Shown here piece by piece: positions 1-5,738 of a stretch of 8,450 bases of DNA. The stretch covers positions 1-8,450 of the forward strand of contig DGHF01000224.1 in the NCBI GenBank assembly GCA_002392545.1, read 5' to 3'. This stretch comes from Ruminococcus sp. UBA3855 (GTDB lineage: Bacteria; Bacillota; Clostridia; Oscillospirales; Ruminococcaceae). Position 1 is the stretch's first letter, and each line of letters starts with the position of its first letter. A program made the position numbers and the translations under genes. The notes under the pieces were generated by a model, which was given only the letters and a program-made list of their open reading frames with translations, made no database searches and had not been told where the DNA came from.

Positions 1-647
1 AGATTCCAGCCAACCTTGCAGTTGGTAAGGCTGTTTCTGTTACAGGAATACTTACTGCTCCTGAAACAATTACAAAGGTCACTGCTGGTGTAAGAAAAGC
101 TGATGGCTTCAGTATCGGTGATTGGGTAACATACGGTACAGCGACACCTAACGCAAAGAGCTATGACTTGCATAATCTTGATAGTGCAATTGCGTTCAAC
201 AAGCTTCCTGCTGGTAATTATGTATACTGCGTTGAGGTTACAACGGCATCTGGTGTGGTAATTTCGGAGGATGGCGCACAGCAGTTTACAGTTGGCAATG
301 GTGGAGGTCAAACCACAGCACAAAATTGTAAGATTTCCAATGGCACGAAGATTCCAGCCAACCTTGCAGTTGGTAAGGCTGTTTCTGTTACAGGAATACT
401 TACTGCTCCTGAAACAATTACAAAGGTCACTGCTGGTGTAAGAAAAGCTGATAGCTTCGGTGTCGGTGATTGGGTGACATACGGTACAGCGACACCTAAC
501 GCAAAGAGCTATGACTTGCATAATCTTGATAGTGCAATTGCGTTCAACAAGCTTCCTGCTGGTAATTATGTATACTGCGTTGAGGTTACAACGGCATCTG
601 GTGTGGTAATTCCGGAGGATGGCGCACAGCATTTTACAGTTGGCAAT
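1..647 (+). repeat. Near-identical 348-bp direct duplication (modules 1 and 2)
   Basis: Bases 1-300 match 349-648 with six differences, at 105, 111, 114, 128, 264 and 284 by first-copy numbering. The next modules are much less similar, so this is a recent duplication or gene conversion. Five of the six changes alter the protein (G/S, S/G, I/V, S/P, Q/H). These two modules also form their own subtype: they have an APETITKV segment and GDWVTYGTATPNAK where the other modules have SASSNIT and TGxTIxPNAK, and they end in VTTASGVVI rather than ASNxxN. Confidence 0.92.
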
Positions 648-2666
648 GTCACAACAGAAGACAAGATGACTGTTACCAATGGCACAGTGATTCCGTCTAA
701 GCTGGAAAAGGGCAAGGCTGTTTCTGTCAAGGGTACAATCACCTCTGCATCTTCCAACATCACAGAATTGACTGTTGCTGTTTGTGATGCAAAGAGTGGC
801 GGTTTCATGACCGGAAGAACCATCACTATCAATTCCAAGAGCTACGATTTGAGCAAACTGGATGCCTATGTTGCGTTTGACAAGCTCCCTGATGGCGAAT
901 ACAAGTATTATGTCATGGCTTCCAATGCAGGAAATCCTAATGGTGTAGTTGTGACTGAGACTACTTTCACCGTTGGCAATGGCACTTCTTCTTCTGATGC
1001 AATGACTGTCACTAATGGCACAACAGTTCCGGCAACGTTCACAAAGGGCAAGACACTTTCCGTCAAGGGTACAATTACCTCTGCTTCTTCCAACATCACA
1101 GAACTGACAGTTGGTGTTTACGATGCAAATACAGGCAAGCTCATGACTGGAAAGACCATCACTCCCAATGCGAAGAGCTATGACCTCAGCAAGCTTGACA
1201 ATTATGTTGCATTTGACAAGCTGACTGACGGAAGTTATACTTACTGTGTTATCGCCAGCAATTCCACCAACAAGGGTGTCAAGGTTGTGGAATCCAAGTT
1301 CACAATCGGCAACGGCTCAGCAACTGCTACGGATGACAAACTGACCATTTCTGGCGGTACAACTGTTCCGGCTACCCTCGTGAAAGGCAAGGCTCTCAAC
1401 GTCAAGGGTACTGTTACTTCTGCAAATTCCAATATTACCGCTTTGACAGTTGGTGTTTATGATTCTAATGGCAAGTTCGTAACAGGGCGCACAATCGCTC
1501 CCAATGCGAAGAGTTATGACCTCAGCAAGCTTGACAATTATGTTGCATTCAATACTCTGGGCGATGGTACTTATACTTATGCTGTTATTGCTTCCAATGC
1601 TGGAAATAATAACTATGCTCTGGTTAGCCAGAAGTTCACTATCGGCAATGCCGGAGCGACTGCAACCGCTGACAAGCTCACCATTTCCGGCGGTACAGCT
1701 GTACCGGATACCCTTGCAAAGGGCAAGGCTCTGAACGTAACAGGAACTGTTACTTCCGCAAGCTCTAATATTACCGCTCTGACTGTTGGTGTTTATGATT
1801 CTAATGGTAAGTTCGTAACAGGGCGTACCATTGCACCGAATGCAACAACTTATGACCTGCGTAAACTGGATGCGTATGTTGCATTCAACACATTGTCAGA
1901 AGGTAATTATATCTATGCTGTTATCGCTTCCAATGCTTCCAATACCAATTATGCACTGGTAAGCAAGAAGTTCACAGTCGGCAACGGCGGTACTTCCAAT
2001 ACGGCAGATGCGCTGAAAATTACCGGCGGTACATCTGTACCGGATACCATTGCAGTAGGTAAGGCTGTCAACGTAACCGGAACTGTTACTTCTGCATCTT
2101 CCAACATGACAGCTTTGACAGTTGGTGTTTATGACACAAACGGCAAGTTCATTACAGGGCGTACCATTGCACCCAATGCGAAGACTTATGACCTGCGCAA
2201 ACTGGATGCTTATGTTTCGTTCAATACCCTTCCTGCTGGAAATTACATCTATGCAGTTATCGCTTCCAACGCTGCAAACAGCAATTATGCACTGGTAAGC
2301 AAGAAGTTCACAGTCGGCAACGGCGGTACAAGTGCGAATACTACAAGTACAACTGATACTTTGAAGGTAACAAGTGGCACAACTGTTCCCTCTTCTCTGA
2401 GCAAGGGCAGGGGCGTGGCTGTCCGTGGAACAGTGACTTCTTCCAGCAGTAACATCACCTCCCTGACTGTCGGCGTGTACGATTCCAACGGCAAACTCGT
2501 AACAGGGAATACCATCGCTCCCAATGCGACAAGCTATAACCTGAGCCGTCTGGACAGCTCCGTACGTTTCGACCTGCTCGCAGCAGGTACTTATACTTAC
2601 AGAGTTATCGCTACCAACAGCGGAAACAATTCTGCTACACTGGTTAGCCAGAGTTTCACTGTCAAG
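1..2666 (+). repeat. Eight in-frame tandem modules, mostly 336-bp pitch
   Basis: Modules, without linkers, lie at 1-299 (partial), 327-647, 663-980, 999-1313, 1335-1649, 1671-1985, 2007-2321 and 2355-2666. From the second to the seventh module, start-to-start distance is exactly 336 bp (112 codons). The first and last steps are 348 bp (116 codons). Modules 3-4 and 5-7 share long nearly identical DNA stretches, for example the ends of modules 6 and 7 around 1950-1990 and 2286-2326. Module 8 is the most diverged and uses more C-ending codons. This pattern fits growth by unequal recombination with older units at the C-terminal end. Confidence 0.9.
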
Positions 2667-2669
2667 TAA
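1..2669 (+). CDS. Tandem-module, probably secreted or surface repeat protein (5'-partial)
   Basis: The reading frame (codons at positions divisible by 3) is open from the left edge to TAA at 2667-2669, so the true start and N-terminus lie outside the window. The TTG at 168 is inside a module and is not a plausible start. The visible part is eight tandem modules of about 105 residues joined by 5-11 residue linkers rich in G, S, T, A and N. Each module runs NGT/GGT-x-x-P, K-G/V-G-K, G-T-V-T-S, L-T-V-G-V-Y, a T-G-x-T-I-x-P-N-A segment, Y-D-L-x-x-L-D, V-x-F, G-x-Y-x-Y, V-I-A-S-N and F-T-V/I-G-N. The alternating hydrophobic strands suggest an Ig-like beta-sandwich (inference). Modules like this occur in secreted Ruminococcus proteins, often behind a catalytic domain, so a cell-wall or carbohydrate-binding stalk is plausible. 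No enzyme domain, signal peptide, LPXTG or C-terminal membrane segment is visible; the protein ends in FTVK. Its function cannot be assigned from this part. Confidence 0.85.
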   Translation, partial: IPANLAVGKAVSVTGILTAPETITKVTAGVRKADGFSIGDWVTYGTATPNAKSYDLHNLDSAIAFNKLPAGNYVYCVEVTTASGVVISEDGAQQFTVGNGGGQTTAQNCKISNGTKIPANLAVGKAVSVTGILTAPETITKVTAGVRKADSFGVGDWVTYGTATPNAKSYDLHNLDSAIAFNKLPAGNYVYCVEVTTASGVVIPEDGAQHFTVGNVTTEDKMTVTNGTVIPSKLEKGKAVSVKGTITSASSNITELTVAVCDAKSGGFMTGRTITINSKSYDLSKLDAYVAFDKLPDGEYKYYVMASNAGNPNGVVVTETTFTVGNGTSSSDAMTVTNGTTVPATFTKGKTLSVKGTITSASSNITELTVGVYDANTGKLMTGKTITPNAKSYDLSKLDNYVAFDKLTDGSYTYCVIASNSTNKGVKVVESKFTIGNGSATATDDKLTISGGTTVPATLVKGKALNVKGTVTSANSNITALTVGVYDSNGKFVTGRTIAPNAKSYDLSKLDNYVAFNTLGDGTYTYAVIASNAGNNNYALVSQKFTIGNAGATATADKLTISGGTAVPDTLAKGKALNVTGTVTSASSNITALTVGVYDSNGKFVTGRTIAPNATTYDLRKLDAYVAFNTLSEGNYIYAVIASNASNTNYALVSKKFTVGNGGTSNTADALKITGGTSVPDTIAVGKAVNVTGTVTSASSNMTALTVGVYDTNGKFITGRTIAPNAKTYDLRKLDAYVSFNTLPAGNYIYAVIASNAANSNYALVSKKFTVGNGGTSANTTSTTDTLKVTSGTTVPSSLSKGRGVAVRGTVTSSSSNITSLTVGVYDSNGKLVTGNTIAPNATSYNLSRLDSSVRFDLLAAGTYTYRVIATNSGNNSATLVSQSFTVK

Positions 2670-2689
2670 TATCGGGCTTTTCCGATTAC

Positions 2690-2730
2690 ATCAGCTCCCT
2701 GAAAAAGGGGGCTGATTTTTTGCTTTTTCT
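2690..2730 (+). terminator. Rho-independent terminator of the repeat-protein gene
   Basis: An 11-bp stem (2690-2700 with 2706-2716, one T-G pair) closes a GAAAA loop and runs into TTTTTT at 2716-2721, with a second T run after GC. It begins 20 bases after the repeat-protein stop codon. A minor 5-bp hairpin (ATCGG/CCGAT, 2671-2686) precedes it. Confidence 0.9.
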
Positions 2731-2737
2731 GATTACG

Positions 2738-2747
2738 AAAACGTTTT
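2738..2747. promoter_or_regulatory. Possible LacI-family operator-like palindrome
   Basis: AAAACGTTTT is a perfect 10-bp palindrome around a central CG, the core pattern of many LacI-family and CcpA (cre) operators. The flanks (CG before, GC after) do not extend the symmetry and do not match a full cre consensus. It is centred about 80 bp upstream of the expected start of the ligase transcript. A role is inferred from pattern and position only; it could be chance in AT-rich DNA. Confidence 0.3.
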
Positions 2748-2788
2748 GCTATAGAATCAATCTATTACTTGCTATTCACAATACATAT

Positions 2789-2817
2789 TTGACAAGTAGG
2801 AAATATAGGTGTATAAT
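2789..2817 (+). promoter_or_regulatory. Sigma-A promoter of the PaaK-like ligase gene
   Basis: TTGACA (2789-2794) and TATAAT (2812-2817) match the consensus perfectly and are separated by exactly 17 bases. Transcription should start near 2824, giving a leader of about 75 nt before the ATG at 2899. The in-frame GTG at 2809 overlaps the -10 region and so cannot be the start codon of this transcript. Confidence 0.9.
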
Positions 2818-2883
2818 AATAACAGAAACAGAGAACAGAACACTGCAATCGGCAGAACGTTTCTGAACTGTTGTGATTATTAT

Positions 2884-2889
2884 GGAGGT
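2884..2889 (+). promoter_or_regulatory. Ribosome binding site that fixes the ligase start
   Basis: GGAGGT lies nine bases before ATG 2899. Together with the promoter overlap at 2809 it makes 2899 the start and removes 30 spurious upstream codons from the open frame. Confidence 0.88.
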
Positions 2890-2898
2890 GCTTTTAAA

Positions 2899-4239
2899 AT
2901 GAGCAATTGGACTGAAAGAAAGTATTGGAATGAAGAACTGGAAACCCTGCCCCGTCCGGAACTGGAGAAGCTCCAGCTGGAGAGACTGAAGGAAATCGTG
3001 AAGCATGCCTATGAAAACGCTCCCTATTATAAGCGTACATGGGATGAGGCTGGTTTGAAGCCAGAAGACATCCAGACCCTTGAGGACATTCAGAAATTCC
3101 CGTTCATCAACAAGATTACACAGCGTGAAACACAAGGTGTCGGCTCGTTCCTCGGCGAATTGTGCGCCGTTCCGGAAGATGATGTAGTATTCATTTCCAC
3201 GTCGTCCGGTTCAACTGGTGTTCCGACCATGAGTCCTTTCACAAAGCAGGATTTTGACGATTTTCAGGATACAGAATCAAGATGGTTCTGGCAGATTGGC
3301 ATGAGACCGAACGACCGTTATGTACATGCGCTGAATTTTTCCCTTTATGTTGGTGGTCCTGACGTTATTGGCGCACAGAATCTGGGTGCACTCTGCATCT
3401 GGGGCGGTACACTTCCGAGTGAAAGACTGCTTTACATCCTGAAAACCTACCAGCCTACTATTATTTGGACTTCTCCCTCTTATGCTTGGCAGTTGGGCGA
3501 AAAGGCTAAGAAAGCCGGCATTGACCCGAAGACAGATTTGAGCATCCGCAAGATTATTGTTGCTGGTGAATTGGGCGGTTCGATTCCGGCAACCAGAAAG
3601 GCGATTGAAGACCTCTGGGGCGCAGAACTTTACGACTTCTATGGACTGTCTGATATTTTCGGTGCTTGCGCTGCACAGTGCGAATATCACGACGGCTTGC
3701 ACATCACAGAAGACCAGATTCTTGTTGAAACTGTAGATATTCATACTGGTGAAGTTCTTCCCAATGGCAGTGTTGGCGAATTGGTTTACACCACTTTGAA
3801 GAAAAAGGCTCGTCCGCTGATTCGTTTCCGTACGGGTGACATTGGCTGGATTGACCAGACTCCCTGCAAGTGCGGACGTACTCACGGCAGAATTCACATT
3901 AACGGACGTAAGGACGATATGTTCATTGTTTCCGCTGTCAATGTATTTCCTTCTGATATTGAGGCTGTTGTACATGAACTGGACGGCATCACAGGCGAAT
4001 ATCTTATCCGCATCTTTGAGGAGAATTTCACTTGCCGTTATGCTGTCGAGGTTGAAAAGAATGCTGACAATCCCGAAACTGATGAAGAAGTTGCAGTTAA
4101 GCTCTCCGCAGCTCTCAAAGCCAGAATTGGTGTCAAGCCTGCAAAAGTCAAGATTCATCCGGATGGCGGACTGGATACACGCTCTGAGCATAAGTCCAAG
4201 CGTATCATTGATGAGCGTACTCTCAATTATGACATCTGA
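2899..4239 (+). CDS. PaaK-family phenylacetate-CoA ligase-like adenylating enzyme
   Basis: A 446-residue member of the adenylate-forming superfamily, of normal length for phenylacetate-CoA ligases (PaaK). These enzymes activate an aryl or other carboxylic acid with ATP and transfer it to CoA in the cytoplasm. Visible motifs are the nucleotide loop STSSGSTGVPT (100-110), the A5-type YGLSD (248-252), GLHITED (266-272), the FRTGD hinge region (310-314), CKCGRTHGRI (323-332), INGRKDD (334-340) and a C-terminal lid with HKSKRIIDER (431-440) carrying the expected lysine. Two regions are unlike typical PaaK: GLF-x-GG-x-G-x-HYG is replaced by SLYVGGPDVIGAQ (148-160), and the usual GPG after YGLSE is GAC (255-257), with E changed to D. 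The acid substrate is therefore uncertain. The gene stands alone behind its own promoter, with no indolepyruvate oxidoreductase or phenylacetate catabolic neighbour in view. Family assignment is firm; the exact reaction is not. Confidence 0.9.
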   Translation: MSNWTERKYWNEELETLPRPELEKLQLERLKEIVKHAYENAPYYKRTWDEAGLKPEDIQTLEDIQKFPFINKITQRETQGVGSFLGELCAVPEDDVVFISTSSGSTGVPTMSPFTKQDFDDFQDTESRWFWQIGMRPNDRYVHALNFSLYVGGPDVIGAQNLGALCIWGGTLPSERLLYILKTYQPTIIWTSPSYAWQLGEKAKKAGIDPKTDLSIRKIIVAGELGGSIPATRKAIEDLWGAELYDFYGLSDIFGACAAQCEYHDGLHITEDQILVETVDIHTGEVLPNGSVGELVYTTLKKKARPLIRFRTGDIGWIDQTPCKCGRTHGRIHINGRKDDMFIVSAVNVFPSDIEAVVHELDGITGEYLIRIFEENFTCRYAVEVEKNADNPETDEEVAVKLSAALKARIGVKPAKVKIHPDGGLDTRSEHKSKRIIDERTLNYDI

Positions 4240-4309
4240 TTTCATTTTCCGGAATGTGTCAACAAATGATTTGATTTTATCTAGCACTCATGCTGTAATA
4301 ATCATGTGG

Positions 4310-4333
4310 ATTCCTCTCGATTTCGGGGGGAAT
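4310..4333 (+). terminator. Candidate weak terminator hairpin after the ligase gene
   Basis: A 10-bp stem (4310-4319 with 4324-4333, two G-T pairs) with an ATTT loop lies 70 bases after the ligase stop. The following bases (TTGCATTTCC) are a poor T tract, so termination may be inefficient. The rest of 4240-4375 contains no convincing gene. Confidence 0.35.
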
Positions 4334-4351
4334 TTGCATTTCCAGAAAAAA

Positions 4352-4404
4352 TTTCAAAAAAATTTGAAAAAAGGCTTGACAAAATCCGCAAAGTGTGCTA
4401 TAAT
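4352..4404 (+). promoter_or_regulatory. Strong tRNA-Pro promoter with UP-like A/T element
   Basis: TTGACA (4376-4381), a 17-base spacer ending in TGC, and TATAAT (4399-4404) form a perfect -35/-10 pair with an extended -10. Immediately upstream is an A/T-only block with phased A runs and the inverted repeat TTTCAAA/TTTGAAA (4352-4369), placed like an UP element. Such promoters are usual for stable RNA genes. The start should be near 4411. Confidence 0.92.
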
Positions 4405-4410
4405 ATATAA

Positions 4411-4431
4411 CGTTGGGTGAGATACTCAACG
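4411..4431 (+). other. 5' leader hairpin of the pre-tRNA
   Basis: CGTTGGGT (4411-4418) pairs with ACTCAACG (4424-4431) over 8 bp, with one G-T pair and a 5-nt loop. It begins at about the predicted first transcribed base and ends 11 nt before the mature tRNA. It may guide processing or protect the 5' end (inference). Confidence 0.6.
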
Positions 4432-4442
4432 ATATCACGTGT

Positions 4443-4518
4443 CTGGGTGTGGCGCAGTTGGTAGCGCGCTACCTTGGGGTGGTAGAGGCCGTGGGTTCAA
4501 GTCCCGTCACTCAGACCA
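4443..4518 (+). tRNA. tRNA-Pro (GGG anticodon)
   Basis: The cloverleaf is complete: acceptor CTGGGTG (4443-4449) with CACTCAG (4508-4514, one G-T), D stem GCGC/GCGC (4452-4455, 4464-4467), anticodon stem CTACC/GGTAG (4469-4473, 4481-4485) with loop TTGGGGT, 5-nt variable loop, and T arm with TTCAAGT loop (4496-4502). Anticodon GGG is at 4476-4478 and reads CCC and CCU. C1-G72 with discriminator A73 fits bacterial tRNA-Pro identity. The CCA end is encoded at 4516-4518. The length is 76 nt. Confidence 0.97.
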
Positions 4519-4596
4519 TGTTGCGCAATTGCTCGTGAGAGCAGGGTAAATTCCCCAGTTTACCTGAAACGTTGTGTTGTTCTTTTTCATGAGAGG
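4519..4596 (+). other. Structured 3' trailer of the tRNA-Pro transcript
   Basis: This 78-nt stretch between the tRNA and its terminator holds two hairpins. TTGCTC (4529-4534) pairs with GAGCAG (4539-4544) around a GTGA tetraloop of the GNRA type. GGTAAA (4545-4550) pairs with TTTACC (4559-4564) around an 8-nt loop. It contains no second tRNA and no convincing ORF. It may only be a processed spacer, or it could yield a stable small RNA; no known RNA family was recognised. Confidence 0.45.
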
Positions 4597-4626
4597 CAGT
4601 CCGGAGAAATCTGGGCTGTTTTTTTT
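4597..4626 (+). terminator. Rho-independent terminator of the tRNA-Pro unit
   Basis: A 9-bp stem (4597-4605 with 4610-4618, two G-T pairs) is capped by a GAAA tetraloop and followed at once by eight T (4619-4626). Confidence 0.93.
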
Positions 4627-4634
4627 GGAAATGG

Positions 4635-4663
4635 TTCGCATTTTATATGAAGTATGCTATATT
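4635..4663 (+). promoter_or_regulatory. Probable promoter of the transglutaminase-like gene
   Basis: The -10 box TATATT (4658-4663) is preceded by TGC (4655-4657), an extended -10. A partial -35 (TTCGCA, 4635-4640, four of six matches) sits 17 bases upstream. Transcription would start near 4670, leaving only about 20 nt before the ATG at 4691, which includes the AGGAGGG ribosome binding site (4677-4683). Confidence 0.55.
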
Positions 4664-4690
4664 TCAGAATGATGACAGGAGGGCAGAAAA

Positions 4691-5686
4691 ATGGTATCTC
4701 AGGAAGTTCAGAAAATTTGTGACGAAATCTATCAGCCACTTTCCAATTTTGAAAATGTGGTAAAAATCAATCGGGGAATCAATCCAGACGATTTGAAAAA
4801 AGCGGTTACCTTGCTGAAAGCAAATTATCCTGAAATTTTTTGGCTGGATGGGTATTCTTTGTCATATAACAGCACTTCCGCAGAGATAACTTTTCAGGTC
4901 ATCAATCAGTATAAGCCCGATAAACTGAAAAAAATGAGCTTGACAATGTATCAGAAAGTGCAAAAAATTCTGAAAATGACAATCGGGCGGACAGATTATG
5001 AAAAAATACTGATTGTTCATGATTATCTGGTCTCACATACAACTTATCACAAGCCATTATTTTCAAAACATGGGCTTTGTTATACTGCTTATGGCTGTCT
5101 GGCAGAGGGGAAAGCTGTTTGTAGCGGATATTCCAAAGCATTTCAATTGTTAATGAAATCTCTCCAGATTGAATGCGGAATCTGTTCGGGCATTGCAAAG
5201 AGGGAGAGTCATGCATGGAATTATGTCAAACTGGGAAAAAATTATTATTGGATAGATGTTACATGGGATGACCCTATCGCACATGGGAAGTCTTCTTCAA
5301 AGGATGATTGGTTATACCATCATTATTTTTTGATTGATGATGAACTGTTATTCCGTACAAGAAAGCTTGACGGAAATCAGCCGTTTGTTCCGTCGTGCCG
5401 TTCTCTGAAAGACAATTATTTTGTCAGAAACGGTCTGTGTTTCAAGGAATATCAGTTTGAAACTGTCAATCGTCTTCTTTCAGCACATCAAAAAGAGGGA
5501 AGAACTGAAATGATGTTCAGCACCCCAAAAGAACTCAAAAAAGCCTTGAAAGATTTGTTCGACCAGAAACATTTCTGGGATGCGGACATTTTCAAAACTA
5601 AGAACGGCAGAAAGGGCGGTTCTTTTTCTTACAGTTTCAATGAAGATTTGGGCATTCTGAGAATCAGTTTCACAGTGAATCCATGA
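4691..5686 (+). CDS. Transglutaminase-like (cysteine protease fold) domain protein
   Basis: This 331-residue protein starts at an ATG seven bases after AGGAGGG. The core domain is at about 103-195: VHDYLVSHTTY (109-119) is the helix typical of these domains, AVCSGYSKAF (142-151) carries the nucleophile Cys144, ESHAWNYV (172-179) carries His174, and WIDVTWDD (187-194) carries Asp189. The Cys-His-Asp triad is thus intact. The N-terminal part has the PEIFWLD (47-53) segment often seen ahead of such domains in clostridial proteins. The C-terminal part (about 240-331) is charged and not recognised. There is no signal peptide or membrane helix, although many relatives are secreted. Members of the fold act as peptidases, transglutaminases or amidases; the substrate here is unknown. 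The gene is monocistronic, with its own promoter and terminator. Confidence 0.88.
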   Translation: MVSQEVQKICDEIYQPLSNFENVVKINRGINPDDLKKAVTLLKANYPEIFWLDGYSLSYNSTSAEITFQVINQYKPDKLKKMSLTMYQKVQKILKMTIGRTDYEKILIVHDYLVSHTTYHKPLFSKHGLCYTAYGCLAEGKAVCSGYSKAFQLLMKSLQIECGICSGIAKRESHAWNYVKLGKNYYWIDVTWDDPIAHGKSSSKDDWLYHHYFLIDDELLFRTRKLDGNQPFVPSCRSLKDNYFVRNGLCFKEYQFETVNRLLSAHQKEGRTEMMFSTPKELKKALKDLFDQKHFWDADIFKTKNGRKGGSFSYSFNEDLGILRISFTVNP

Positions 5687-5702
5687 ATTTCACAACAAAA
5701 TC

Positions 5703-5735
5703 AAAATCCGGTACGTCGTTGACATACCGGATTTT
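5703..5735. terminator. Bidirectional terminator between convergent genes
   Basis: AAAATCCGGTA (5703-5713) pairs perfectly with TACCGGATTTT (5725-5735). The loop holds a further GTC/GAC pairing. The plus strand ends in a T run (5732-5736). The minus strand reads into T runs complementary to A runs at 5697-5706. It lies 16 bases after the transglutaminase-like stop and three bases beyond the tenI stop, so it serves both transcripts. Confidence 0.9.
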
Positions 5736-5738
5736 TCG

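Noticed and set aside
1..2666. Regular repeats considered as a CRISPR array or DNA-level satellite
   Set aside because: Units are over 300 bp, in frame, and vary like protein modules; there are no short identical repeats with unique spacers.
168..2669. TTG at 168 as the start of the repeat-protein gene
   Set aside because: The same frame is open and encodes module sequence from position 3, so 168 lies inside a module.
2809..2898. GTG 2809 as the start of the PaaK-like ligase
   Set aside because: It overlaps the -10 box of a perfect promoter and lacks a ribosome binding site, while ATG 2899 has GGAGGT nine bases upstream.
2776..3135. 119-codon minus-strand frame across the ligase promoter and gene start
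   Set aside because: It is antisense to the ligase start and promoter and has no family resemblance.
3277..4287. 336-codon open frame on the minus strand opposite the PaaK-like ligase
   Set aside because: It lies almost wholly antisense to a gene with clear family motifs, its product resembles no known protein, and it has no ribosome binding site or promoter that I can see.
3836..4420. 194-codon plus-strand frame overlapping the ligase end, the intergenic region and the tRNA promoter
   Set aside because: It is a frame-shifted reading of the ligase that runs through the tRNA promoter; the translation is low in recognisable structure.
4519..4596. Second tRNA or a known riboswitch between tRNA-Pro and its terminator
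   Set aside because: No cloverleaf can be drawn and no riboswitch core that I know is present.
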